DNA from: Gammaproteobacteria bacterium
GTDB lineage: Bacteria; Pseudomonadota; Gammaproteobacteria; HTCC5015
Length of the DNA stretch: 64,000 nucleotides
Assembly: GCA_026004975.1 (NCBI GenBank)
Contig: BPKE01000001.1
Location: 1 to 64,000, forward strand
Direction of reading: 5' to 3'
A program made the position numbers and the translations under genes. Of this stretch, positions 42,825-51,816 are shown piece after piece. The notes under the pieces are model-generated. The model was not told the DNA's origin, did no database searches, and saw only the letters and a list, made by a program, of their open reading frames with translations. Each line of letters starts with the position of its first letter. The first letter of the stretch is position 1.

Positions 42825-43714
42825 GGCGGGAACAGGCCGGTCGAGAGATAGCGGTCGCCGCGGTCGCAGACGATGGTGACGATCACGGCGTGCTCGAGCT
42901 CGGCGGCCAGGCGCAAGGCCGCGGCCACCGCCCCGCCCGAGGACACCCCGCAGAACACGCCCTCCTCGGCGGCCAGGCGCCGCGCCATCGCCTCGGCTTC
43001 GGCCTGGCTGACGTCGATGATCCGGTCGACCCGGCTCGGATCGAAGATCCGCGGCACGTACGCCGGCGGCCAGCGCCGGATGCCGGGAATGGCCGAGCCT
43101 TCGGTGGGCTGGACGCCGACGACCTGCACGCGCGGATTCTTTTCCTTGAGGTAGCGCGACACCCCCATGATGGTGCCGGTCGTCCCCATCGCGCTGACGA
43201 AGTGCGTGACCCGGCCCTGCGTGTCGCGCCAGATTTCCGGCCCGGTGCCCTCGTAATGGGCGCGCGGGTTGTCCGGGTTGGCGAACTGATCCAGCACCTT
43301 GCCGCGCCCCTCGGCCTGCATCTGCTGGGCGAGGTCGCGGGCGCCTTCCATGCCGGCCTGCTTGTCGACCAGCACGATCTCGGCGCCGTAGGCCTTCATC
43401 ACCGCCCGCCGCTCGAGGCTGGCGTTCTCCGGCATGACCAGGGTGATCGGATAGCCCCGGATCGCCGCCGCCATCGCCAGGGCGATGCCGGTGTTGCCGG
43501 AGGTGGCCTCGATGAGCCGGTCACCGGGGCGGATCTCCCCGCGTTTTTCGGCGTTGCGGATCATCGAGATGGCCGGTCGATCCTTCACCGAGCCGGCCGG
43601 ATTGTTGCCCTCCAGCTTGAGCAGCACGACGTTGCCACGCTCGCGGTCGACCAGGCGCTGCAGGCGCACCAGCGGCGTGTTGCCGATGAAGTCCTCGATG
43701 GTCGGAAAACGCAT
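42821..43714 (-). CDS. cysM: Cysteine synthase B (O-acetylserine sulfhydrylase)
   Basis: FIGNTPLVRLQRLVDRERGNVVLLKLEGNNPAGSVKDRPAISMI...EATSGNTGIALAMAAAIRGY...SAMGTTGTIMGVSRYLKE. Confidence 0.96.
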   Translation of the reverse strand: MRFPTIEDFIGNTPLVRLQRLVDRERGNVVLLKLEGNNPAGSVKDRPAISMIRNAEKRGEIRPGDRLIEATSGNTGIALAMAAAIRGYPITLVMPENASLERRAVMKAYGAEIVLVDKQAGMEGARDLAQQMQAEGRGKVLDQFANPDNPRAHYEGTGPEIWRDTQGRVTHFVSAMGTTGTIMGVSRYLKEKNPRVQVVGVQPTEGSAIPGIRRWPPAYVPRIFDPSRVDRIIDVSQAEAEAMARRLAAEEGVFCGVSSGGAVAAALRLAAELEHAVIVTIVCDRGDRYLSTGLFPP

Positions 43715-43739
43715 GGCGGTCTCGGCTCGCGGAGCGGCG

Positions 43740-43745
43740 ATTATA
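43740..43745 (-). promoter_or_regulatory. Candidate -10 box TATAAT for cysM overlapping the pdxJ stop codon
   Basis: Minus-strand TATAAT about 26 nt upstream of the cysM ATG; the pdxJ TAA stop (43741-43743) lies inside it. Confidence 0.45.
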
Positions 43746-44487
43746 CCCGCTCGCCGGCCCGGCCGGCGGCCATCGCCGCCTTCATTTCGCGCACCGCCGC
43801 ACCGATGCCCACGTACAAGGCCCGGCTGATCAGGGCGTGGCCGATGTTCAACTCGGCGATCTGCGGCAGCGCCGCGATCGGCCCGACATTGGCCGTGGTC
43901 AGGCCGTGCCCGGCGTTGACCCGCAGGCCGAGCGCGGCCGCGTGGGCGGCCGCGGTGCGCAGGCGTTCCAGCTCCCGGCGAGCGGCCTCGCCTTGGACCT
44001 CGGCCCAAGCGCCCGTGTGCAGCTCGACGACGGGGGCGCCCGCGGCGGCGGCGGCGTCGACCTGCCGGGGCTCCGGGTCGATGAACAGCGACACCCGGCA
44101 ACCGGCCGCCGCCAGGCGCGCCACCGCCTCGGCGATGCGGGACGTCTGGCCGGCGACGTCCAGGCCGCCCTCGGTGGTCAGCTCGGCGCGCTTTTCCGGA
44201 ACCAGGCAGACTTCCGCCGGCCGCCAGCGCTCGGCCAGGCGCAACATCTCCTCGGTGACGGCCATCTCCAGATTCAGATGCGTGCGCAACTCGGCGAGCA
44301 GGCGCTCGATGTCGTGATCCTGGATGTGGCGGCGGTCTTCGCGCAGATGGGCCGTGATGTAGTCGGCGCCGGCGTCCTCGGCCAGGCGGGCGATTTCGAC
44401 CGGATCCGGGTAGGGCGTGCGCCGGGCCTGGCGCAAGGTGGCGGCGTGATCCACGTTCACGCCGAGCAAGGGCGGCGATGCAGTCAT
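43741..44487 (-). CDS. pdxJ: Pyridoxine 5'-phosphate synthase
   Basis: [54 protein letters not shown]...[37 protein letters not shown]. Confidence 0.98.
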   Translation of the reverse strand: MTASPPLLGVNVDHAATLRQARRTPYPDPVEIARLAEDAGADYITAHLREDRRHIQDHDIERLLAELRTHLNLEMAVTEEMLRLAERWRPAEVCLVPEKRAELTTEGGLDVAGQTSRIAEAVARLAAAGCRVSLFIDPEPRQVDAAAAAGAPVVELHTGAWAEVQGEAARRELERLRTAAAHAAALGLRVNAGHGLTTANVGPIAALPQIAELNIGHALISRALYVGIGAAVREMKAAMAAGRAGERV

Positions 44488-44493
44488 GTTGCG

Positions 44494-44499
44494 ATTATA
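44494..44499 (-). promoter_or_regulatory. Candidate -10 box TATAAT for pdxJ, 6 nt before the ATG
   Basis: Minus strand GATATAATCGCAACATG. Confidence 0.4.
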
Positions 44500-44576
44500 T
44501 CGCGGGCCGGCGGCGATTCTGTTATGTTGCCTCGAATGCGGCCGATGACGGTTCCGAGGCCGCCGAGGAGCACCGC

Positions 44577-46797
44577 GTGACCCCACGCCGACTGCTGCGT
44601 CTGACTGTCTGTCTGCTGCTCGCCGCGGCCTTCCTCGCGCACGCGCTGGGCTGGTGGCGCATCGGCCTGATCGACACCCTCGAACGCTTCGCCTACGACA
44701 GCCGCTTGCGCCTCACCGCGCCCGGCGGGGTGGACGAGCGCATCGTCATCGTCGATTTCGACGAACGCTCGATCGAGCGCTTCGGCTGGCCCTGGCCGCG
44801 CCGCGAGCTGGCCGCGATCGTCGACCGCCTGTTCGATCACTACGGCGTCGAGCTGGCGGCCTTCGACATGGTGTTCGCCGAGCCGGACGCGCGCAGCCCC
44901 CTGCCCGTCCTGGACGCGCTGGGCGCCGGTCCGCTGGCCGACGACACCGCATTCCACGCCGTGATCGAGCAGCGGCGTGGGGAGTGGGAATACGACCGCC
45001 GCTTCGCCGACAGCCTGCGCGGCCGCCCCGTGCTGCTCGGCTTCGTCTTCCACCACGACGATGGCCGCCGCAAGGGCCTGCTGCCCGAACCGCTCGGCGA
45101 GGGCCTGATCGATCCCGCCTGGAAGCGCCGCCTGCCCATCCCCGAGGCCCGCGGCCACCTGGGCAACCTGCCCGAACTGCAGGCCGCGGCGGCCGGCGGC
45201 GGCTTTTTCGACAACCCGCTGGTCGACGACGACGGCGTGTTCCGCCGCGTGCCGCTCCTGCAGCTCTACCAAGACCGCCTCTACCCCTCGCTGGCGCTGG
45301 CCGTCGCCCGCGCCGCCCTGGATACGCCGCCGCTGGAGATCGTGGTCGTCTCCTCCGGAACCGGCCGCGGCGACTACAACGCGATCGAGGCGATCCGGCT
45401 GGGCGAGCGCAGGGTGCCGGTCGATGCACGCACGGCGGCCCTCGTGCCCTACCGCGGGCCGCGCGGCAGTTTTCCCTACGTGTCCGCGGTGGACGTGCTC
45501 GACGGGCGCGCCGCGCGCGAGACGCTGGCCGGCAAGATCGTGTTGCTGGGCACCACGGCGGCCGGCTTGATGGATCTGCGCGCCACCCCGGTGGCGGCGG
45601 TCTACCCCGGGGTGGAGGTGCACGCCAACCTGGTCGCCGGCATCCTCGACGGCAGCCTGCGCCAGGCGCCGTCCTGGATCCAGGGCCTGGAGGTGGTGCT
45701 GCTGCTGGCCGTGGCCCTGGCGCTGGGCATCGCCCCCCTGTTCCTCAGCGCGCTGGGCAGCACCGCGCTCGCCGGCGGTCTGGCCGCCGCCCTGCTCGGC
45801 CTCGACGCCTGGCTGTGGTCGCACGGGCTGGTCGCGCCGCTGGCCGCCCCCCTGCTCCTGCTCGTCCTGCTCTACCTGTGGCAGAGCGCCTACGGGCACT
45901 TCATCGAGTCGCGCAACAAGCGCGCCCTGGCCCGGGTGTTCGGCCAGTACATCCCCCCGGAACTGGTCGACGAACTCGACCGGCGTGGCGGCCGGGTCGA
46001 ACTGGAAGGCGAAAGCCGGGAATTGACCGTGCTGTTCTCGGACGTACGCGGTTTCACCCGCATCGCCGAGCGCCTCGACCCCAAGACCCTCAGCCGCCTG
46101 ATGAACATCTTCCTCAGCGCCCTGACCGAGGCCATCCACCGCCACCGCGGCACCATCGACAAGTACATGGGCGACGCGGTCATGGCGTTCTGGGGCGCGC
46201 CGCTGGAAGACCCGCTGCACGCCCGTCACGCCCTCGAGGGCGCCTTCGAAATGCTGCGCGTGGTGCGCGCTCTGGAGGACGACTTCCGCGCGCGCGGCTG
46301 GCCCGTGCTGCACGTCGGCATCGGCCTGAACAGCGGGCCGATGCGCGTCGGCAACATGGGCTCGCGCTTCCGGATGGCCTACACCGTGCTCGGCGACGCC
46401 GTCAACCTGGGTGCCCGCCTGGAAGCGCTCACGCGCCGCTACGGCGTGGACCTGATCGTCGGCGAGTCGGTCAAGGCGCAAGCACCCGATTACGTCTACC
46501 TCGAGCTCGACCGCGTGCGCGTCAAGGGCAAGGCCGAGCCGGTCACCATCTACGCGCCCCTCGGCCCCCGCGAAACCGTGGACAAGGCGCAGCGGCTGGC
46601 GGCGCGCCGCTTCGGCGAAGCGCTGCTACTGTACCGACGCGGCGACTTCGACGCCGCCGAGCGGGAACTCTTCGCCCTGGCGAGCGCCGAGCCCGACCGC
46701 CTGTTGTACCGCCTCTATCTCGAGCGCATCCTGCACTTCCGCCAACACCCGCCGCCGCCCGGACTGGGACGGCGTGTTCGACTTCACCGAGAAATGA
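44577..46797 (+). CDS. CHASE2 - transmembrane - class III adenylate/guanylate cyclase, frame break around 46770
   Basis: CHASE2-like [48 protein letters not shown]...[41 protein letters not shown]; cyclase [60 protein letters not shown] (metal Asp, purine-specifying Lys) and [15 protein letters not shown]. Restoring one base gives the C-terminus [16 protein letters not shown]. Confidence 0.93.
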
Positions 46798-46806
46798 CCC
46801 GCCCGC

Positions 46807-47806
46807 TCAGCCGGCGCCGTCGGCCCGGCGCGCGATCGCCGGCAGGAAAGGGCTCGAGATAGTGCTGGCGCTCGAGATACGGATTCGGGGAAGCGCAACA
46901 GGATGCCGCGGATCACCGCCAACACCGCCGCCAGCGGCTGCTCGCCGCGGCGGTAGGGCCTCGATCAAAGCGCCCAGATAGGCTTTTTCCGCCGGCGGCA
47001 GCACGCGCTTGAAATACCCCTGCAGGTGCATCAGCACGTTCGCATGCCGGCCGCGCGAGGCCGTGGTGGCCAGCGCAGCCATGAACGCCTGCCGGTAGGC
47101 GCGCCAGAACGCCGCCCCCGGCCGCGGCTCGATGCGCGCCACCAGGCGGCCCAATGCCTGCGCCCTGGACGGTGCCGCCGCCATGAGCGTGTACTTGTAG
47201 CGGCTGTGGAACGCCACGTAATCGGCGGCGCGGGCATCCTCGGGAAGCGAGCGATAAAAATCGCGCAAGGCGAACAGGCGCAGCACGAAGTTCTCGCGCA
47301 GGGCCGGATCCTCGAGCCGGCCGTTTTCCTCGACCGGCAACCAAGGCATCGCCGCCCGCAGGCGCCGGGTCCACAGGCCGGTGCCGCGGCGCTCGCCGAC
47401 CGGCGCGCCGGGCTTGTATACCGGCACCCCGCGCCAGACCGCAGGACGGGCTCTTGGCACACACCACGTAACCGCACAGATCCGCCAATTCCGGCACCTT
47501 GCGGTCGGCGAATCGGTGCATCGCCTCGGTGACGTCCAGGCCGGCGTCGGTCACACCCTGCAGGCGCAGCCCGGACGCGGTCTCGACCAGGCGGATCGGC
47601 GGGCGCGGCACGCCCATGCCGATCGCCAGCTCCGGGCAGACCGGCACGAAGCGCACCCATGGCGCCAGCACGTCGGTCAGAAAGCGCAGGCGCTTGTGGC
47701 CGCCGTCGTAGCGGACGGGGTCGCCGAGCAAACATTGGCTGACGCCGAGGGGGATGCGTTCCTCCTCGTTCGAGGCGTCGTACAGCGGCGGGCGGCTCGC
47801 GCTCAT
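46807..47806 (-). CDS. DUF523 + DUF1722 (YbgA-like) protein, frame breaks around 47445 and 46930
   Basis: IPLGVSQCLLGDPVRYDGGHKRLRFLTDVLAPWVRFVPVCPELAIGMGVPRPPIRLV...YVVCAKSPSCGL and ENFVLRLFALRDFYRSLPEDARAADYVAFHSRYKYTLMAAAPSRAQALGRLV...NVLMHLQGYFKRVLPPAEKAYL in different frames. Confidence 0.85.
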
Positions 47807-47911
47807 CGCGCGGGACGATAGCAACGCCGCTCCCGCGCGCCAAGCCTTTTCGGCGCCCGCCACCGCCCCCATATTGCTTCGACCCGCAGGCCTTGCAACG
47901 GAGGAAACGGC

Positions 47912-48586
47912 ATGAAGCGCGTGTTGTTCGTCGTCACCAGCCATGACGCCCTCGGCGACAGCGGACGCCGGACCGGTTACTTCCTGTCCGAGGTCGCCCA
48001 CCCCTTCCAGGTGCTCGAAGCGGCCGGCTTCGAAATCGATTTCGCCAGTCCCAAGGGGGGCCGGGCGCCGATGGACCCGAAAAGCCACGACCTGAGCGAC
48101 CCCGTCAACGAGGCGTTCTGGGCCCGTCACGGCGCCCGGCTCGACGCCACCCTGGCGCCGGAGGCGGTCGATCCGGTCCGCTACGACGCGGTGTTCTACG
48201 CCGGCGGGCACGGGACGATGTGGGACTTCCCGGAAAACGAAGCGCTGGCGCGCATCGCCGCCCAGGTCTACGGCCGCGGCGGCGCCATCGCCGCGGTCTG
48301 CCACGGCCCTTCCGGCCTGCTGCCGATCCGCCTCGAAAACGGCCGGCCGCTGGTCGCCGGGCGGCGCATCAATTCCTTCACCAACGAGGAGGAACAGGCC
48401 GTGGGACTCGAGCGGACCGTCCCCTTCCTGCTCGAAACCCGCTTGAAAGAACTGGGCGCCATCCACGTCTCGGTGGCCAACTTCAAGCCGCACGTCGAGG
48501 TCGACGGGCGCCTCGTCACCGGGCAGAACCCGGCCTCCGCCGAGGGCGTCGGGCGCGCCCTGGCCGAGCTGCTCGGGCGGCCTTGA
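47912..48586 (+). CDS. DJ-1/PfpI (type 1 glutamine amidotransferase-like) family protein
   Basis: VLFVVTSHDALGDSGRRTGYFLSEVAHPFQVLEAAGFEIDFASPKGGRAPMDPKS...FYAGGHGTMWDFPEN...AIAAVCHGPSGLLPIRLENGRPLVAGRRINSFTNEEE; nucleophile-elbow CHGP. Confidence 0.95.
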   Translation: MKRVLFVVTSHDALGDSGRRTGYFLSEVAHPFQVLEAAGFEIDFASPKGGRAPMDPKSHDLSDPVNEAFWARHGARLDATLAPEAVDPVRYDAVFYAGGHGTMWDFPENEALARIAAQVYGRGGAIAAVCHGPSGLLPIRLENGRPLVAGRRINSFTNEEEQAVGLERTVPFLLETRLKELGAIHVSVANFKPHVEVDGRLVTGQNPASAEGVGRALAELLGRP

Positions 48587-48638
48587 GGGCGAAGACGCAA
48601 CCGCCGGCCGCCGGCTTTGCCGGAAGCCGGCTTTGCAC

Positions 48639-48644
48639 TACAAT
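48639..48644 (+). promoter_or_regulatory. Candidate -10 box TACAAT for tRNA-Leu
   Basis: TTGCCG (48617-48622), 16-nt spacer, TACAAT; tRNA begins at 48660. Confidence 0.45.
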
Positions 48645-48659
48645 GCCGCCCCTGCCCCG

Positions 48660-48746
48660 GCCGGGGTGGCGGAACTGGTAGACGCGCCGGACTCAAAATC
48701 CGGTTCTGGCGACAGAGTGTGGGTTCGAGTCCCACCCCCGGCACCA
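48660..48746 (+). tRNA. tRNA-Leu(CAA)
   Basis: GCCGGGGTGGCGGAACTGGTAGACGCGCCGGACTCAAAATCCGGTTCTGGCGACAGAGTGTGGGTTCGAGTCCCACCCCCGGCACCA; anticodon CAA in CTCAAAA, long variable arm, encoded CCA. Confidence 0.98.
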
Positions 48747-48748
48747 AC

Positions 48749-48774
48749 AAAAAAGGCGGGCTCGAGGGCCCGCC
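48749..48774 (-). terminator. Rho-independent terminator for the minus-strand ComEA-like gene
   Basis: Minus strand GGCGGGC-CCTCGA-GCCCGCC followed by TTTTTT. Confidence 0.75.
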
Positions 48775-48782
48775 GATGCGTC

Positions 48783-48803
48783 CGGCGCCCGCGGGCGCCG
48801 TTT
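48783..48803 (+). terminator. GC-rich inverted repeat + TTT, possible tRNA-Leu terminator
   Basis: CGGCGCCCGCGGGCGCCG followed by TTTCATT; the T stretch overlaps the stop codon of the convergent ComEA-like gene. Confidence 0.45.
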
Positions 48804-49075
48804 CATTCCGCGCCCAGGCGGATGCGCTCGCGGTTCTTTTCGAGGATGGCCTCGCCGATGCCGTTCACTTCGAGCAACTGCTCGATCGAGGTGAACGGGC
48901 CGTGCTGCTGGCGATAGGCGACGATCGCCTGCGCCTTGACCTCGCCGACGCCGTCGAGCGCCGCCGCCAGGGTGGCGGCGTCGGCACTGTTGATGTCGAC
49001 GCCGTCCCCCGCCTGCAACGCGCTCAGCGCCAGGGTGAAAACGGCTCCGCACAGCCATTTACGCCAGGTGGACAT
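48803..49075 (-). CDS. ComEA-like helix-hairpin-helix protein, exported
   Basis: Signal peptide MSTWRKWLCGAVFTLALSALQA then VDINSADAATLAAALDGVGEVKAQAIVAYRQQHGPFTSIEQLLEVNGIGEAILEKNRERI. Confidence 0.92.
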   Translation of the reverse strand: MSTWRKWLCGAVFTLALSALQAGDGVDINSADAATLAAALDGVGEVKAQAIVAYRQQHGPFTSIEQLLEVNGIGEAILEKNRERIRLGAE

Positions 49076-49247
49076 GGTGGTGACTCCCTTTTCGATGTGA
49101 GTGGGTTCGTTCGGCGGTGGCCCCGCCGCCGGCCAAGATAGGCGCGTAAGCGCGGGGCTGCAGCCGGACGGCGGCGCATCCGCCGGTCGGCGGGCGCCTT
49201 ACGGATTCGCCCGCACGGCCTGTGGATAGGAGGATCGGCCGCGCCGT

Positions 49248-49958
49248 TCAGGCAGGGCGGGACGGCAGCGATTCGACGAGTGCGCGCAGCGCGGCGAGGG
49301 GATCGGGGGCGGCGGTCACCGCGCGGCCGACCACGAGGTCGTCGGCGCCGGCGCGCAGCGCCTCGGCCGGCGTCATGACCCGGCGCTGATCGCCGCGGTC
49401 TACGCCGGCAGGGCGGATGCCGGGGGTCACCAGCCGGAAGCCGGGACCGAAACGCGCCCGCAGGGCGGCCGCTTCGTGGGCCGAACACACCACCCCATCC
49501 AGCCCGGCCTCCCGGGCCAACGCCGCCAGGCGCTGCACCCAGTCGGCCGGGCGCCCCGGCAGGCCCAGGGCGGCGAGGGCGGCCTCGTCGAGGCTGGTGA
49601 GCACCGTGACGGCGATCAGCAGCGGCGGCCGAGGCAGGCCCGCCAGGGCCTCGCGCGCCGCGGCGAGCATCGCCGGCCCGCCCAGGGCGTGCACATTGAT
49701 CATCCACACGCCGAGCGCCGCCGCCGCCCGGCATGCCCCGGCCACGGTGTTCGGAATGTCGTGGAACTTGAGGTCGAGGAACACCTCGTAACCCCGTTCC
49801 ACCAGGCGCTGCACCAAGGCCGGCCCGCCGCGGGTGAACAAGGTCTTGCCGACCTTGAGCCGGCACAGCCGCGGGTCCAGGCGCGCGGCGAGATCGAGGG
49901 CGGCGACCGGTTCGTCGTGGTCCAGGGCGAGGATGATGCGGGGCGCGGGGGTGTCCAA
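49248..49958 (-). CDS. pyrF: Orotidine 5'-phosphate decarboxylase
   Basis: [39 protein letters not shown]...[22 protein letters not shown]...VTPGIRP...[11 protein letters not shown]. Confidence 0.97.
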   Translation of the reverse strand: MDTPAPRIILALDHDEPVAALDLAARLDPRLCRLKVGKTLFTRGGPALVQRLVERGYEVFLDLKFHDIPNTVAGACRAAAALGVWMINVHALGGPAMLAAAREALAGLPRPPLLIAVTVLTSLDEAALAALGLPGRPADWVQRLAALAREAGLDGVVCSAHEAAALRARFGPGFRLVTPGIRPAGVDRGDQRRVMTPAEALRAGADDLVVGRAVTAAPDPLAALRALVESLPSRPA

Positions 49959-49982
49959 GGGTCGGTCTCCACGGCAAAAACT

Positions 49983-51128
49983 TCACTCGACGGCCGCCAG
50001 GCCGTCGGCCAGCGGCCGGACGGTGCCCCAACTGCGGCAGGTGGGGCACTGCCAGTAAAGCCGCGAGCCGCGGTAACCGCACTGGCGGCAATGGTAAGCC
50101 GGCAGGCGGCCCGACACCGCCCGCAGCCATTCTTCGAGCCGCTCGACGAAGGGCCCGGCTTCGAGGTCGCGCTGCAGGCTCAGCCAGACCTGCAGCCCCT
50201 CGAGGGTCACGTGCTGGCCCAGGGCGCGCTCCAGGCGCTCGCGGGCGGCGGCGGCGCCCCGCGTCAGGCACAGGTAGTGCGTCAGTCCCGGCAACCAGGC
50301 CGGCGGCGGCGGGTCGTGGCGGCGCAGCTCGGCTTCGAACTCGTCGGGGCGCGCCCCGAGACGCACGCAGGCGACCGCGCGCCCGAACACTTCCGGCCCG
50401 AAATCGGGGTCGATGCGCAACACCTGCACGGCCTGCCGCAGCGCGTGCACCGGTTCGCCCGCCGCCAGGGCCAGGTCGCACAGCTTCAGGTGCGCGCGCA
50501 CGCAACGCCCGTCGACTTGCAGGGCGCGCCGCAGACTTTGCTCGGCGCGCGCCACGGCGCCGTGGGCCAGCGCCTTCTCGGCGAGCTCGCAGTGGCAATG
50601 CGCGATGACGGCACGCGCCTCGGGCGCCACCGGCAGCATGCGGCGGGCGACGTCGATGGCCTTTTCCCACTCGCCCTCGCGTTGGTAGATCGTCAACAGA
50701 TGCTCGAGCGCCTCCGGATGGGGCCGGCTGCCTTCGACCAGGCTCCCGAACAGGGCCTCGGCGCGGTCGAGCAGGCCGGCGTGCATGTAATCGCGGCCGA
50801 GCTCGAGCAGCGCGAGCCGCCGCTGGTCGTCCGACAGGGTCGGGCGGGCAAGCAGGTTCTGGTGGATGCGGATCGCCCGTTCCACCTCGCCGCGACGGCG
50901 GAACAAGCCGCCGAGCGCGAGATGGGTTTCGACGCTCTCGCTGTCGGTCTGCGCCAGGCGCAGGAACACTTCCAGCGCCTTGTCCTGCTCTTCATTGAGC
51001 AGGTGATTGAGTCCGCGGAAGTACTCGGGCGGCAGGCGAACCGGCCCGTCGGCGCGCGTGTCGCGCCGGTGCAGCCACCACAGGCCGAAGAGGGCCGCGG
51101 CCAGCACCAGGAGCAGAACGCTGTTCAT
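49983..51128 (-). CDS. lapB: Lipopolysaccharide assembly protein LapB (YciM)
   Basis: N-terminal TM, TPR array (YFRGLNHLLNEEQDKALEVFLRLAQTDSESVETHLALGGLFRRRGEVERAIRIHQNLL), C-terminal rubredoxin-like YHCRQCGYRGSRLYWQCPTCRSWGT. Confidence 0.97.
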   Translation of the reverse strand: MNSVLLLVLAAALFGLWWLHRRDTRADGPVRLPPEYFRGLNHLLNEEQDKALEVFLRLAQTDSESVETHLALGGLFRRRGEVERAIRIHQNLLARPTLSDDQRRLALLELGRDYMHAGLLDRAEALFGSLVEGSRPHPEALEHLLTIYQREGEWEKAIDVARRMLPVAPEARAVIAHCHCELAEKALAHGAVARAEQSLRRALQVDGRCVRAHLKLCDLALAAGEPVHALRQAVQVLRIDPDFGPEVFGRAVACVRLGARPDEFEAELRRHDPPPPAWLPGLTHYLCLTRGAAAARERLERALGQHVTLEGLQVWLSLQRDLEAGPFVERLEEWLRAVSGRLPAYHCRQCGYRGSRLYWQCPTCRSWGTVRPLADGLAAVE

Positions 51129-51457
51129 GCCTCGGGCCCGTCCTCGAAGGGCGCGCGGCGCAGCCGCTCGACTTCCCGCTGCAGCGCGTCAAGCCGCCGG
51201 TTCAGGCGGCGCAGGGCGCGGCGCTGCCGCCAGCGCAGGAGGGCGTCGAACACCAGGCCCAGCACGACCCCGGAGAGAAACGCCGCGGCGACGACGAGAT
51301 AAAGCGGCGCGGTCGGGCGCCACAGCAAGAGGTCGAGGGTCACCTCGACCCGGTTGCGCAGCGCGAACAGGAAGACCAGCGCCGCGGCGCCGAGCCAGCA
51401 CAGCGCCTTGAGGACGCTCCAGACCCGCGCCGGCGCCGGATGACGTGTCACGGCCAC
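51125..51457 (-). CDS. lapA: LapA family protein
   Basis: Two TM helices with FALRNRVEVTLDLLLWRPTAPLYLVVAAAFLSGVVLGLVF and a C-terminal basic coiled coil; adjacent to lapB. Confidence 0.88.
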   Translation of the reverse strand: MAVTRHPAPARVWSVLKALCWLGAAALVFLFALRNRVEVTLDLLLWRPTAPLYLVVAAAFLSGVVLGLVFDALLRWRQRRALRRLNRRLDALQREVERLRRAPFEDGPEA

Positions 51458-51473
51458 GCGCCGCCGGAACGGC

Positions 51474-51785
51474 TCAGGCGGAGCGTCGCTGACACTCCGC
51501 CTGGAAACCCTCGTTCACCCGTTCGCGCAAGGCCTTGCCCGGCTTGAAGTGGGGAACGAAACGCCCCGGCAGGGGCACGGTTTCGCCGGTCTTGGGGTTC
51601 CGCCCCAGACGCGGCGGCCGGTAGTGGACGGAGAAACTGCCGAAACCGCGGATCTCGATCCGGCCGCCGCCGGCCAACTCGTCGCTCATGCGGTCGAGCA
51701 ACCGCTTGACGGCGAGCTCGACGTCCTTGTAGGCGAGATGGCTCTGCTTGCGCGCCAGAACATCGATCAGTTCGGTCTTGGTCAT
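51474..51785 (-). CDS. ihfB: Integration host factor beta subunit
   Basis: [91 protein letters not shown]. Confidence 0.97.
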   Translation of the reverse strand: MTKTELIDVLARKQSHLAYKDVELAVKRLLDRMSDELAGGGRIEIRGFGSFSVHYRPPRLGRNPKTGETVPLPGRFVPHFKPGKALRERVNEGFQAECQRRSA

Positions 51786-51816
51786 CGCGCTCCCCCGGGC
51801 CGCAACGGGCCGCCCT

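Noticed and set aside
44484-46481. 665-aa minus-strand ORF opposite the CHASE2-cyclase
   Set aside because: Antisense shadow; no motif support.
34493-46797. Interpretation of the signalling island as an anti-phage CBASS-like or defence system
   Set aside because: The cyclase is a class III CHASE2-cyclase, not a CD-NTase. No effector nuclease, TM-effector or ubiquitin-like module is present, and housekeeping genes are interspersed.
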